A stretch of 64,000 nt of DNA from NCBI GenBank assembly GCA_040954595.2, contig CM082581.2, positions 3,224,001 through 3,288,000 on the forward strand, in the 5' to 3' direction. This document shows positions 47,971-60,109 of this stretch, in pieces. The stretch comes from Balanoglossus misakiensis. Taxonomy: Eukaryota; Hemichordata. The position numbers and the translations under genes are program-made. The notes under the pieces were generated by a model. That model did no database searches, was not told where the DNA came from, and worked only from the letters and a program-made list of their open reading frames with translations. Each line of letters opens with the position of its first letter. The first letter of the stretch is position 1.

Positions 47971-49317
47971 CGCGTTGTTTAAACCAGGTTACACTGTATG
48001 ACTTTGATGTTGAATAAGTATCATTAGTCCTTATTATATCAAACGATGCATGTGTCTCTTTGCTAACAACTATTGTCTACACCATAAGCACGAGAACGAA
48101 TCCGTGCAAATTACACTATAGTACTTGCAGCAGCACACACTGGACTAGAGTAGACTGTCATAGATCTGGGCTGCGTTCGACGTACGAAACGTTCGGTAAC
48201 GTTCGGAAACGTTTTCATATCGAACGATCTTTTGTCCTTGTTTTTCGCGAACGTTTTGTAACAATGGAAGGCGTAAGACGGAGGTGACTCGCGGCGAACA
48301 ACTCATTAATTCAAAATGGCGGACATGTAAGCCGAAGTACGACTCGCAGGGCATATTTTCGAAGAAGTTGCAGAATATTTGTCGATTTAGGTAGTGATAG
48401 TTTTACCAAGCGAAAGCTTGTATTTATTCTCAATCAATAAACCAATTCACATGGATTGTGCCGCTACTGTCTTGTGTAAAACGGTTTAAAAGTGGTATGC
48501 ACTTCCGGAATCATGTCCTTGTATGCGCACCGGGACGTTCTTGCTGACGGCCGCTGTCTTAGTCTCGGTTACCCAGAGCCCTCTGCTTCTTCCGTTAGGC
48601 ACTCCAGAAAGAGGGTCTGGGGAAACCCGGTAGACAAACCGTCAGGCGGAATCGGGACAGCTGCGATGCATGACGGGAGACTAATATTCCAAAATGGCGA
48701 CGTCCTGCGCGCGAACCCACGGCCGACATGTATGACATACGATAAAGAAAACATGCTGAGAAGTGCTAGACCTGCTAAAACTGTATACAAATTGAAAAGA
48801 GAGAGAGAAGTTCGGTAAATAGTTTTCTAATATCGACATATCATAATATCGTATCGAATATTAGTCTCCCGTCATGCATCGCAGCTGTCCCGATTCCGCC
48901 TGACGGTTTGTCTACCGGGTTTCCCCAGACCCTCTTTCTGGAGTGCCTAACGGAAGAAGCAGAGGGCTCTGGGTAACCGAGACTACCGCTGTCTCTGAAA
49001 AGCCAAAGGTCATTGACAGCGCCCTCTTGTGAGAGGCAAGCTTATCGTTCGACGAAGTACAAAAGCGCCCTGCGCAAGCATTCACAAAACGCTTTGTGCG
49101 TCGAACGCACCCCAGCACGTGTTATGATTGTAGCACCAGTACACAGTTTAAAGGTCAAGACCTTTCACTTCCGGGTTGTACGTACGCCATCTTGTAAAGT
49201 TCTGCAATCTCTGAAGCTGGAAATTGTGTCGTGTACCATCCTCGATCATCGTAGTTGTTACCCATTTAAACGACATCAACAACAGACCAGAAGAAATTTT
49301 AGAAATCCAGTGACAAG
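47971..49317. promoter_or_regulatory. Head-to-head MGMT/CLINT1 intergenic region, presumed bidirectional promoter
   Basis: The two start codons are 1,347 bp apart, of which 426 bp is a transposon insertion. Near MGMT there is an AACGTTCGG-rich segment (about 48185-48212) and an AAAATGGCGGACAT word (48313-48326), similar to a YY1 site. Near CLINT1, ACTTCCGGG (49167-49175, ETS-like) lies ten bases before CGCCATCTTG (49185-49194, YY1-like reverse). No TATA box is apparent at either start. Both words are common in TATA-less housekeeping promoters. Confidence 0.5.
48560..48985. mobile_element. Foldback transposon with identical 130-bp arms and 9-bp target duplication
   Basis: The left arm 48560-48689 and right arm 48856-48985 are exact reverse complements over all 130 bases, starting TAGTCTCGGTTACCC. 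The copies of CCGCTGTCT directly outside (48551-48559 and 48986-48994) are a 9-bp target duplication. The 166-bp centre has no long frame. Long terminal inverted repeats with 9-bp duplications are characteristic of Mutator-like elements (family knowledge). Identity of the arms indicates a recent insertion or ongoing gene conversion. Confidence 0.9.
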
Positions 49318-52300
49318 ATGTGGAAGCTTCGTGAGCTGACCGATAAAGTGTAAGTGCAGTGTTCCGTCAGTAGGGAGTCAAACCGGGTTATTTGCATATG
49401 TATGCAGTGGCCGCCATTGCGTTTACGTGTCGTTCTGATTTAAAGTCTTAAATCGTATGACGAGAATACACCAAATGAGAACACATTTTCATCGATTATC
49501 TCCCAATAGATAAACCCCGAATCTGCCAGAATCTGGAAAAGCTTAATAACGGAAATTTTAATGATCATGACGGTGTTCAACGCCACTCTGGCCACTAGAA
49601 AACATTACTTCCTGTATTTGTTTTTACGGCGTTGTCACCAGTCGTCACGACCCCTTATATTGCCAGGGATGAGGTAGTAAACAGGACCAAGTTAATTCTA
49701 CCCATAAATGGAATGTACCGGCTTGCACATATGTTGATGTCTGTGTACGTTTCGAGTACAAGCAAACACTACATTCAATCATGGAGCTGGAGCTTCTAGC
49801 TTCATGCTTCAATAAGCCTGGCAAGGGGGGTTACGCCTTACAGTAAGGTCGACATGAAACACCCCTCATCAACCACACACACCTAACTTCCATCCCTCTT
49901 GTAGACACAAGAGTGAAAAAAATCGCCAAAATGAATAATCGTTCTCTACCATTTATTCATTTTGGGGGAGTTTTTACTCCCATGAACTGAATACATGAGA
50001 AGTCGGCCAGATTAGAAGTCGGCCAGTACGCGTGTATGAGAAGTCGGCCAGTACGAGAAGTCGGCCAGTTGAACTTGTACCCGAATAGTGCAGTAATGAC
50101 ACAGATTACTTATAACAACACTTAATAAAATATAATTGCACTAAATATTTTCATTGGACGGATTTCCCACATTCTTGACATCACAATGGTGTCATTTCAA
50201 ATAATGGCGTCTGGCGTCCATACCGGTTCCCCAGCCCCGTATCCGCGTAAGGAGCTTAGGTTGTTCGCCAAATTCCTGTGACATTTCTGATTAAAGGGAG
50301 TTTCAAAGCCTACTAAAATACATAGAAGATGTATGTGTATATTCATACAATGTACTTTCTGAGACAACACCAAACAGACAAACGCGACGAGGAACAGACT
50401 AGCGCAGCGCAGTAAGTGCAGGTGACTGATGTTGACGTACCCTGGTGACGTACATGCGAAGTGCACAGACAGTTTTAAAATTCGTCGGCTATTTGTACAA
50501 ATATCTCAGCTCCTGTACATCAAGGAAACATTTCGTAGTGGAACAGTTATATCCCTAACGCTGCCAAGTCAGTTTAAACTGGTGTGATTTCCAGGGTGCC
50601 TAGAATCGGGGCTCCCAGACCCGTTAGGCTGCCAAGTGTGTGTTATTCAGTAGGGCCTACACAAGACCCTAAGACCAATACAGTACAAACCAGTGCGATT
50701 TGGTACATTTTACAGTGGCTCAGACTGCCAAGTGTGTCTAATGACGTGTATGAGAGCCATGTCAAGACAGTCAAAATACGTTTTAGAAGAAAAAGTGGCA
50801 AATACGTATTTTAAGGGACTTGACACTCTAACCAGGTTTGACACCCAGTAGCATTAGGGATATATAACACAAAGTACCAACGGTTCTCTCCCACAGGCCG
50901 ACTTCTCAAACTGGCCGACTTCTCAGGACACCATTGAACTTTGATTCACTATATATCCACATGTACATTAACATAAACAGTGTTTAGTATCAAACATAAT
51001 TAATGGAAAAAGGGCAGCGAGAGAGAGAGACTTTGTTCCTTTAAAACATGGCAGACACACTTGAATGAAAATTGGCAGAAAAAGTGCTGATATGTCAAGT
51101 TTTCATGGACAAGAGGTAAAAGCATTTGAGTATGATTGAGTATGACTACTGTGTGTTGACCCTACAGTGTTGTCCCTAACATTTTTGGCGGGGGCAAAAT
51201 GCTACCTGCCAAAATTGTAAACTACCGTACGAGTCCTGATTGGGTAGTGCTTGAGCCATTTGTCGGGTATCTTCTTTTGGAGTTTGCAATGTGGCCGAAT
51301 GATTTTGCGTGGGACTTGCCACATGAAATCTTGATGTGGTGGGAATCCCATACAATACAAGTTACTTTACTGCAATGTCAGTTGACCACTTTTTCTTTCA
51401 TGAACACTAAAACATTCTCATATAAATGTTGTTGTTTTTTCTATAGAACCAATGTGGTAATGAACTACAGTGAAATAGAAGCCAAAGTGAGAGAAGCAAC
51501 AAATGATGATCAGTGGGGACCTCACGGTTCACTTATGGCAGAAATTGCAAAAGAAACATTTACTTATGAACATTTTCCAGAAGTCATGGGAATGTTGTGG
51601 AAGAGAATGTTAACAGAACCAAAGAAAAATTGGAGGAGAACTTACAAGGTCAGTCAGAATACTGTTTATAATTACCTCATGCTAATACTGTGTCGTGATT
51701 CGCCAGAATCCGTCACGTGATAGGAAAATAGAATCGACTATGAATCCCTAGGGAAATACATGTAGCAGAAAAAAATATAAACCGGTCACGTGACCAAGGT
51801 GAGTTCACAGACATGAGGTTTATTATAAAACACCTATTTTCGGGCCATAGCAGCTGTTTTTACCCCCTCGTGACTGTGAGTTACCAGAATCTTATGCTAT
51901 TTCCCTCAGCCTGCGGCCTCGGGAAATAGCACGTGATTCTGGTAACTCACAGCCCCTCGGGTGTAATAAACAGCTGCTATGGCCCTCATGGCCAGGCAGT
52001 AAGTGTTCAATATAGTACAATATATCCTTACCTGTACATATCCTCATTAACTCATACAAGACTACACTGATGGTAGATATGAATTCCAGTTTTAACATTG
52101 CATTTTATTTGTCCTTTTATAGTGTCTTCTTTTGTTAAAATATTTGATCCTGAATGGCTCTGAGCGAGTGGTGACAAGTGCTAGGGAACACATCTATGAT
52201 TTAAAAGGCTTAGAAGATTTTACAGCTCGTGATGAATATGGAAAAGACCAAGGTGTAAATGGTAGGTATCCATTATCATGTTCATCCAGTCCTTCATGTC

Positions 52301-55300
52301 AGAGTTCTACAAATTTCACTTTTATCCAAAAAGTGACATTATAAAGGGTGTCAAAAATCGAAAAATTGCAAAGTTTAAGCACAGCCTGATCAAAAATGTA
52401 AAAGCATCACGCCACTTTTTAAAGGGCTATGCTATTGAGAAGGTGAATCGTACCACTAACACTGAAATATGCTATGCTAAGTATCACAGCGGAGCAGTAT
52501 TGGACACTAAGCCCTTGTTAACTAACTACTTCTCACCATAAACACAATACCATCTACCAATAACTTCAACATAATTCATCAAACAGGCTTATTTGGTATG
52601 TCAGTTGTACATTCAGTGTTGTTGGCACTCATTTCTGATGCATTTGACAAATTCTATTTTCACAGTGCGTCAAAAAGTGAAAGAAGTGGTGGATTTTGTA
52701 CAAGATGATGATCGTTTACGTGATGAGAGAAGGAAAGCCCGAAAGACCAAAGACAAGTACATTGGAATGTCAGGAGATCAGTATCAATATAAATATAGTA
52801 AGTCCATGGAGGGTCACACACACACACACACCATTAAGACAGTTCTGAAGCGTCTCAGATCAGATACCGTCTTAAAAAACATGTGTGGACGATGTATAGT
52901 GGTTCTGAAACATCTCAGATATGAGACGGCTTTGCTGGCCAGACCTGAGCCGGTGTAAGGATTAACACCTCTCCGCAACCCATTGTCAGCACCTGTACAT
53001 AAACTTTGTGTGTGTAGACACAACAGGACTCAAAGGATTAATGCTCTGTGTTTACCATAGGCAAATAGTGAACCTGGTAATAGTTGCAAACAATATTGAT
53101 GGGATTATCTAACCATCATTGAACATTCTCCTCATCTAAGAGGTGCAGTGATCCTTGCGGGATACTAGTTGAGTTTGTGTTATACCCTGGATTCTGTGTG
53201 ATGCACTTACCATGAACATTGGCTTCCAGTCGTGTAGCTCAGCAGGGTTACAGAGAAAAAAATGAATTTAGAGCCCTGCCCTGCGTCAACAATCATCCAG
53301 CAAGCAACTGTCGCATTGTGTCTACAACTGTGACAACAAGCACCCCTCCCACTGCAACATGCATTTAACAAATCAAAAATTTGTAATGAGTTTCATTCAT
53401 TCATGTCATTATTTTTTACCATATAATTAATATATGGCTAGGCTTAATATCTGATAAGCCTCGCCTATTTTCACTTGATCGAGAGCTTATCGTCTATGTT
53501 TACATCGACAAGGCACTTTGAGGATTGAAGTACTAATCAGCCAATATTATGTGGTCTTGCAGGTGATAGGTATGACCCGCAGTCCAAAAAGGACAAATTG
53601 AAAGAATGGGAAGATGAAATAAATAGTCATAACAGAAGACAGAGACATAGTCGAAGACGAGATTCCTCAGACGATTCACCTCCAGACTATAACAGGTAAT
53701 TTGGTTTCTCATTAGCTACTCTACACTGAACACTGTAAACGGTAATTTTCCAGCCATGAAATTTTCACGATATCAAGAGAGGCAACTATTATGCAATGAT
53801 TAATTTTTGCGTTCTTGTATTCCTGTGTATCGTTATCTCTGAAAAACATTTTGTGCGTGATTTGTTTTTTGGCGTTTTTGGGGGGGGCTCTAGCTTGGTT
53901 TGCAAAAATTTATCGTTCACGAAATTTCCCATTTACAGTAGTCTATTGCAACATTCTGTGGGTCCGTCATCAGTCTGTATGTATGTATGTCATTGTACGT
54001 ATGATGTATTTGTATGTATGTATGTCAGTATGTTGGGTTGTCCGTCAACTTATGTCATTCTTGTACAGTCCTGTATGGTTTGAGCTACGTGTAATGTTAT
54101 GAATTTTCTATTTTTTAAGCATTTTTTGTCTTTTTCCACACTATTTGTAAAAAATCTTAATTTCTTAAAGTGATAGGCCGACTTCATTGAAATTGAGTAT
54201 GAAGCTTTCTATAGGGGATCTGAGTTTCCATAATTTTGTTCAACTTGTTGCAAAATTTGCATATTTGTAATTTTGGAGCAATTTTTGGTCAAAAATCGTT
54301 TTCTCTAATACCGCTTGTCAGATTGGTTTAAAATTTGGTTAGGTATGTTGTTACTTGGGGTACTCCAAGCAAGATGTAAAATATTTGGTGCAATTTGTGT
54401 TATTTGTTCATCAAAAATTGTTTTCTCTGAAACTGCTTGTTAGATCGTTAAAACTTTGGTAGGCATATTCCTCGTGGTGATTGAAGTAAGAATATTGTGC
54501 AATTATGGTGATATATGCATATTTGGGTTTTTTTCCACTTCTGAACAAATTGTGTTCTCTGAAAGTCCTTGTCTGAAATTTATTTTGAAAGTTGGTAGGA
54601 ATATTTCTATGGGTTCTACATGTTTACATATTAGGCCCCTAAAAAGTTTGTTTCTCATCTTAGGCATCTTGTAAAAATGATGCGGCGACGCAGGTTATAT
54701 TTTTTGCCTTTTTTTGCCTTTTTTATTCAACTATCAACAACAACACGCAAACAACATGAGAATATAGGAATGCATGCAGAAATAAATGCAAAGCACTGTT
54801 AATAATCATTCGGTAGGATAAATCGATCACCTTTGGCCAACACTCCTCTCGTGAGGTCTTGATACACTTCTGTCAAAAAAACGATCAGATCGTTTAATAT
54901 TTAAATTTTTGTTTTGTCATTACAGTGATGATGAAGTAGAAGAGGCTGATAGTTATCAATACAAAGACCAATCCAAAAACAGAGAAGAAAATGTAGCATC
55001 CTCAGAATTTCCTACCTCTTCAAAAACAGAAGTGCAAGCAAAGAAAACCTCAAAACTTAAAGGTGGAAAGAAGGTGGACTTAGGTGCTGCTACTACTTAT
55101 GGTGGAAGTGAGAAAACAAATATCCCTCAACAGGTGAGATACCAGAATTTACAAACAAAGATGACTGATGACTTGTTCGGCACTATAATGTGTGTGTGTC
55201 ACACAAACTGATTGCTACATTCAAGATGGGTGGATGGATGGGTTGGTTGGTGGGTGGTTGGGTGGAAGGAAGGAAGGAAGAAAGGATCAATAGATGGTAG

Positions 55301-58300
55301 TGAATTACACAATACTCCAAGCCACAATGGGCTGATTAGTCACTTTAAATAATAATACATTCTTGTACATGTTGTTCATAATACACAGAAATAGGAAGGA
55401 AAACATTACTCAGGCTTCTGAAAATACATGAACTGACACAGTTGTTTGAGACAACAAAAAGTATAGGCAGACAGCGTACCTTGTAAAGTATTGACTGTCA
55501 TTTCCCATATTAGCTTTAGCAATAATTTTTGCTGTACTTCAACTCGTGTTATATATGTGTAATACTCAGTGGGTGTTTTCTGGTTGTTTACACTGTGTGC
55601 ATAAGCTGTGGAAAAATGCATACAGACTCAAAATCTTGCGTACAGAAACCTCATAACCAAAAATGTCCTGCTAGTACACAAAGTCAGTTATCAGTGACCA
55701 GACATCTTGGGTAGTGTTAGTAGGCTCATTAGCACACAAGTCCGTGTCAGCAACATCAGCGTTTACGTGTGCTAATGTGGTTTTTGTTGGCTTCAACAGA
55801 GAATCAAGTGTCTTTTGACATTTCGACATATTTGCTTCTAACAATATCAAAAGAAATAAGGGCAAATACATGTATCACGCGAAAAAAGCGACCCAAAATG
55901 ATTGTGCTGTGCAAGCCTGTGTTGAAGGAAATAAACATGCAGGTAGAAAGTCAACATGTGTCACATTGTTGAAACAGATTTTACCACCTTTTCATGGGAT
56001 TTTAGCCACAGTGCAATGTACCCACATGGTGTTGCATATGATGGACAAGCAACTACTGTGCCTTCACTAACAATTATATTAAGGGGGAAGTTTGATATGT
56101 GTAGATGCTAAAAAAATTCCAGCTATAAATGTTATTATTTCTGTCTTTGTAGGAAGTTTCAACGAAGCCATCAGATGATATATTCTCCCTCATAGACACA
56201 GATGTGCTATCCAGTCAGCCTTCGTTGTTACAGAGCAGTCCTGATGCTTTTGCCGATTTTAGTAGTGCAGCGGCTGTCACGAGTATGGACAAGCCTGTGG
56301 ACACTACAGGTGCTAATACATCACAATCAGCTGCCAATGGAGATTTTGGAGATTTTAGTGTGTTTCAAGGCTCAACATCACCTATCACAAAATCACCTGG
56401 TTTAGACAACCGGTAAGTTCTTTGTGTATTGTAATATAAGAATACTAGGGTCGCGCTAGGATTTCAAGTTGTTTCCGCAAAGTTAACCCTAATGCTACTG
56501 GGTGTCATACCTGTTTAGAGTGTCAAGTCCCTTAAAATACGTATTTGCCACTTTTTCTTCTAAAACATATTATTTTGACTGTCTTGACATTGCTCTCCTA
56601 CGTACTTACATGTAGACACACTTGGCAGTAGCCCCTCCCCCGTAAAATGTACCAAATCGTACTGGTTTATATTGTATTGGTCTGAGGATCTTGTATAGGC
56701 CCTACTGAGTAACACGCACTTGGCAGTCTAACAGGCATGGGATGGGTGCCAGGATTCTAGGCACCCTGGAAATCAAACCAGTTTCAACTAACTTGGCAGC
56801 GTTAGGGTTTAACTATTCCGAATGGAGTGCAGTGTCAATTTTGTTTGCTACAAACAACTTGCGTTAGCCACACTTGTAGTGTGGTGAATTGAATGCAATT
56901 TTTTTTTTGTCATCTATCATTTTTTATCACATTCTGCGAATGTGGCGAGTGCTAGCGTGACCCCTGAGAATATAATTTATTTTCTGTTTTTATCAAGTGG
57001 GAAATGGGTTGGTTGAAAATTGACAATATGACGCGCAATTCTGCATATTCTACGCACAAAACTTGACTCAGAACTCAAATTCAAATTTGCATTCCTTTCA
57101 TTTTTGACTCAAAAATAGCTGGTTGTTATGCCGCGTGGCTGCTAATACAGAACATACACATTCTAGTAAAACCTGACAGTAATGGAATGCCCCCCACAGA
57201 GCATTGGTTTCCAAGCTGGAACGTCACTGTCATGACATGTCTGTAGTAGTTTCAATGCCATTACTTCTGTTATTCTAAATGCCAATGAGCACATGACTTG
57301 GTACAATGCTCATCAGAGATTGTGTTTTTGAATGATTCCAGAGATTCTTCATTTGGGGACTTTCAAGTGACGGCGTTTGTCTCAACACCTGCAGCAGCAG
57401 CAACAAGCAGCAGCAACAATAGTGCTCTTTTAATGGGAATGCCAGTACAGTCTCCTCCAGTATCTCATCAGCCGGCTGCACAACCACAAATGCAGACACA
57501 CTCACCTCTGCAGCCACAGACAATGCCACTGCAATCACAGGTCTTCATGCAACAAGCTCCATTAGTTTCATCGGTGCAGCCTAACCTTCAACAGGTAATG
57601 TCATTACTTCTAAGGCAATGTTGTGTTCGAAAGATATGTTGTTGTCAATAGTGGCCTTGTAAAGTCAATGTTGTACAGTAACTGTTGCTGAGAGATGTGA
57701 TGCTTGAACGACCAAGGGAGAACTCTGCTGTGTTTTTGGCACAAGTGCCATTTCTTGCAAGTATATGAGATATACCATGATGGATGTGCATCACATTTTC
57801 AATTGGATGTGTTGGGAATACATTGCTTTTAAATTGATTACGTGTTCTTCTCTTGCCCAAACAGCCAGTGCCTGTAGGAAATAATCTAATGCAGCCAATG
57901 ATGGGACAAGCAGAACAACATTTTCAAGGCGGGCTAAGTAACCCTGGAATGCAACAACCCATTCTGTCTCCAGCAGCACCCATGGTCAACCAACAGATGA
58001 TGGCCCAGCAACAAATGCCAGCTATGATGGGGACTCCTGTGCAATCTATGATGATGCCGTCATCAGTTGTCATGCCAACAGTTTCATCCACAGCATCATC
58101 AGCTCACCAATCGCCTCAGGTAAAGAACAAATATCTCTTGTATGTGTATAGGCAAATTGAAACCTACATTTGGGGACTTTTACTTTTGAGGACGGGGATT
58201 TTAATTTTATGTCAATTATAAAAGTCAATTATGACAAAGAAGTACTGGTGAGGTTTGTTACAACAGATTTTTAAACACAACTTCTAGGTTCTGTATGAGG

Positions 58301-59845
58301 TACCACCTGTTTGAAAATGACCTCTTCAGCACTTGATAATCACACTTGCCCTTGTTTATAATTTTTAGGGTTAAACTTCCATTTCCCCTGCCAACTTGCC
58401 ATAAAAAGACCTTTTCCTCTTTAAGTACTGCCCTCGTATGGTGGGGCTATCTGTCTATGACATCATAGACATCTACAGATCAGTTTTAATTTCCCTGCTG
58501 TGCTGCTAGCACAGGCTTTCCCCCCCCCCCCCCCTCACTGACATTTTTTTTTTGCATAAATTAGTTTATGCGTAATGGTTCTGTATGTCTTTCATTGACT
58601 TTTTATACTGACAGTGTGTACATTTTCATATCTTTTAACAGAGAAACAGCATATGGACCAACAGCAAAGTTGACATCAGTTTAGATTCACTTAGTCCTGC
58701 TGATAAGTACAAGAAGACAATACAGCCGTCAATGAATGAACTTCAACAACAAAATGTTCACATGGGTATGTGTGGACTGTTTGCATTTCATAGAAATTAG
58801 AATCAAGCATCAGCCACGTTCTGATTGGTATTTTCCTGTAGCGCAGATTCAGATGTAGAGAGGCAAAAATCTGAGAACAGAACAGGAAAAACCTACAAAT
58901 ATAAAGATTGAGCCAATTCTACTTCTGATTTAATTAGATTCTGTTGTAATCAAAGCCCAGATAAAAAAACTTTTCTATTTGAAATCACATTTCAATCCCC
59001 TGCCAAACTTGTACCAACTGAAGCAGTTTGTATTGTATCCACCGGTGTATTCAGGTATCTTTTGGTCTCTGTAACAATGTATTGTTATTCACAATTTCCT
59101 CAGGCAAAGTCAGATGATGAATATTAACAATTTCCTCAGGCAAAGTCACATTTGACACCAAAGCGCTATACATCAGTGGAAAGCTCTTACTATAAATTTT
59201 ATTCCAGTGTCACCAAGACTTGTAATACCGGAAGTGTTTGTTTTGCATTTTAAGTTTAACTGTAGCCCTGTGCACAATCAGTGATTGTTTTTAACAAGAT
59301 CTGAAACTGGCACTGTTAGCAAAACTATGTCTCAGATATTAAAAATGCAAATTTGCCTTTTCAGAATTGCCTAAACTTTGAAGATTTGTACTGCCCACGA
59401 CACACACAAAACCATGTGACCTCAGGAGAAGTGCTCTATTTCTTCCATTGGCTGCTGGAATTGCTGCTTCTATTTCATGTAATAGTTTGAACATGTAACT
59501 GACACCATTGATTGGGTTGCTTTATTTGCAGGTGGTGTGCCAGGTGTATACTCAGCACAGCCCTCAACAGCAAACATGTACAATCAATCCAGTATGGGTG
59601 GCATTACAAGCACCATGGGACAGATGAATCTAGGCATAGTCAATCAACAACAACAAACACCAATGATGAACATGCAACCTATGCAAAATACTATGGGTAT
59701 CGGAATGCAGGGGATGGGGATGGGTTTACAAGGTGGCAATATGACTGTGGGATCTATGCCTCAAGTCTCTCCTGGAATGCAGACAATGTCCATGGGTGGA
59801 AGCACTTCATCGCCAGCAATGGGCACTCATTATGGTATGAAATGA
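49318..59845 (+). CDS. CLINT1: Clathrin interactor 1 / epsinR orthologue, 11 exons, 683 residues
   Basis: EpsinR binds phosphoinositides, SNAREs, clathrin and AP-1/GGA adaptors in trans-Golgi to endosome traffic. Exons: 49318-49349, 51447-51648, 52123-52261, 52666-52797, 53563-53695, 54926-55133, 56153-56412, 57342-57594, 57865-58119, 58642-58765, 59532-59845, all in phase with GT-AG borders. The ENTH domain spans exons 1-4: MWKLRELTDK, then NYSEIEAKVREATNDD, WGPHGSLMAEIAKETF, NGSERVVTSAREHIYDL and RQKVKEVVDF. It is followed by a basic, serine-rich linker (exon 5). The tail has adaptor-ear motifs AFADF, NGDFGDF and SSFGDF, then a Gln/Met/Pro-rich C terminus ending MGTHYGMK. Length is close to the human protein. 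Several introns hold miniature transposons. Confidence 0.97.
49872..49983. mobile_element. Left part of a family A element split by a later insertion
   Basis: Matches the left-centre of the family A copies (ACCACACACACC, CTTCCATCCC, TTGTAGACACAAGAGTG, AATGAATAATCG and TTTATTCATTTTGG). The outer TTAA end is missing. The matching right part is at 50930-51044, about 950 bp away. Confidence 0.75.
49996..50925. mobile_element. TIR element D (TGAGAAGTCGGCCAG), nested in family A
   Basis: Perfect 15-bp terminal inverted repeats: TGAGAAGTCGGCCAG at 49996-50010 and CTGGCCGACTTCTCA at 50911-50925. The motif AGAAGTCGGCCAG recurs three more times near the left end (about 50014, 50038, 50055), and its reverse complement, AGGCCGACTTCTCA, once near the right (about 50896). 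Such terminal arrays are typical of transposase-binding sites. It interrupts a family A element and itself contains a family B copy. Confidence 0.8.
50543..50877. mobile_element. Family B element, inverted copy, nested in element D
   Basis: Ends TTATATCCCTAACGCTGCC and GTAGCATTAGGGATATATAA. It aligns in reverse with 56483-56812, sharing CCAAGT, CAGGGTGCC, AGTAGGGCCT, CAAGACAGTCAAAATACG and GGGACTTGACACTCTAA. The terminal TTAA has changed to TTATA here. Confidence 0.75.
50930..51044. mobile_element. Right part of the split family A element
   Basis: TTGATTCACTATATATCCAC, ATGTACATTAACATAAAC, GTATCAAACATAATTAATGG and GGGCAGCGAGAGAGAGAG, ending TTAA at 51041-51044. It continues the copy that begins at 49872. 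Confidence 0.85.
51842..51985. repeat. Foldback with ~64-bp arms in CLINT1 intron 2
   Basis: The left arm 51842-51905 (GGGCCATAGCAGCTGTTTTT onward) and right arm 51921-51985 are inverted copies with few mismatches and a 15-base GC-rich loop. The outer ends are GGGCCATAGCAGCTG and CAGCTGCTATGGCCC. Confidence 0.85.
52812..53072. repeat. Interspersed repeat shared with 12,437-12,650
   Basis: This longer copy contains two similar internal blocks (GGTTCTGAAACATCTCAGAT and AGTTCTGAAGCGTCTCAGAT). It lies directly downstream of the donor of CLINT1 exon 4. Confidence 0.6.
53731..53940. mobile_element. Family F miniature element, diverged copy
   Basis: CACTGTAAACGGTAATTTTC at the left and GAAATTTCCCATTTACAGTA at the right. 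The interior keeps CACGATATCAAGAGAGGCAA and TTATCTCTGAAAAACATTTT. It includes a short G run. It lies in CLINT1 intron 5. Confidence 0.75.
54180..54660. repeat. Degenerate ~115-130-bp tandem repeat
   Basis: TTTTCTCTGAAACTGCTTGT and similar phrases recur about three times, each followed by GATT or GATCG, AAAATTTGG and TTGGTAGG words. Related inverted units are at 23190-23460. It lies in CLINT1 intron 5. Confidence 0.5.
55225..55290. repeat. GGAT/GGTT/GGAA simple repeat
   Basis: Tetranucleotide-like tract GGATGGATGG, GGTTGGTTGG and GGAAGGAAGG in CLINT1 intron 6. Confidence 0.85.
56483..56812. mobile_element. TTAA-ended element (family B), copy 3
   Basis: TTAACCCTAATGCTACTGGG at the left and GGCAGCGTTAGGGTTTAA at the right, TTAA at both edges, 330 bp. 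It lies in CLINT1 intron 7. Confidence 0.85.
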
Positions 59846-60091
59846 ACAATAGTGGACACCTTTATTTTTAAAAATGAAACAATAAGTTAATTACACTGTA
59901 TATAAAGAAGACACTTCTTGGCATATCCATGGGTTTATGAAGATTTCAGTGAAGGTTTACAGGTTTTTGGTTAAGTCTTTATGTACATTTGACCCTGCAG
60001 ACATAATCTTGTGGTACTTACTATTTTGTAAGAATATTATTTGTGATTGGACCCTCTTTCTTATAAAATCCTAATTCCCTACCACCCATGA

Positions 60092-60097
60092 AATAAA
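60092..60097 (+). terminator. CLINT1: Poly(A) signal of CLINT1
   Basis: AATAAA about 250 bases after the CLINT1 stop codon at 59843-59845. It is the first canonical hexamer in the 3' flank. Confidence 0.55.
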
Positions 60098-60109
60098 ACT
60101 CGTTTATGA

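Noticed and set aside
48492-48818. 108-codon frame upstream of CLINT1
   Set aside because: It lies almost wholly within the foldback transposon; the opposite strand and the second arm give mirror frames.
52278-52541. 87-codon frame in CLINT1 intron 3
   Set aside because: Basic composition without motifs; it starts inside the intron and no splice sites join it to neighbours.
55671-55871. Minus-strand frame of 66 codons in CLINT1 intron 6
   Set aside because: Vaguely like the N terminus of a hAT-type ORF, but too short and nothing follows.
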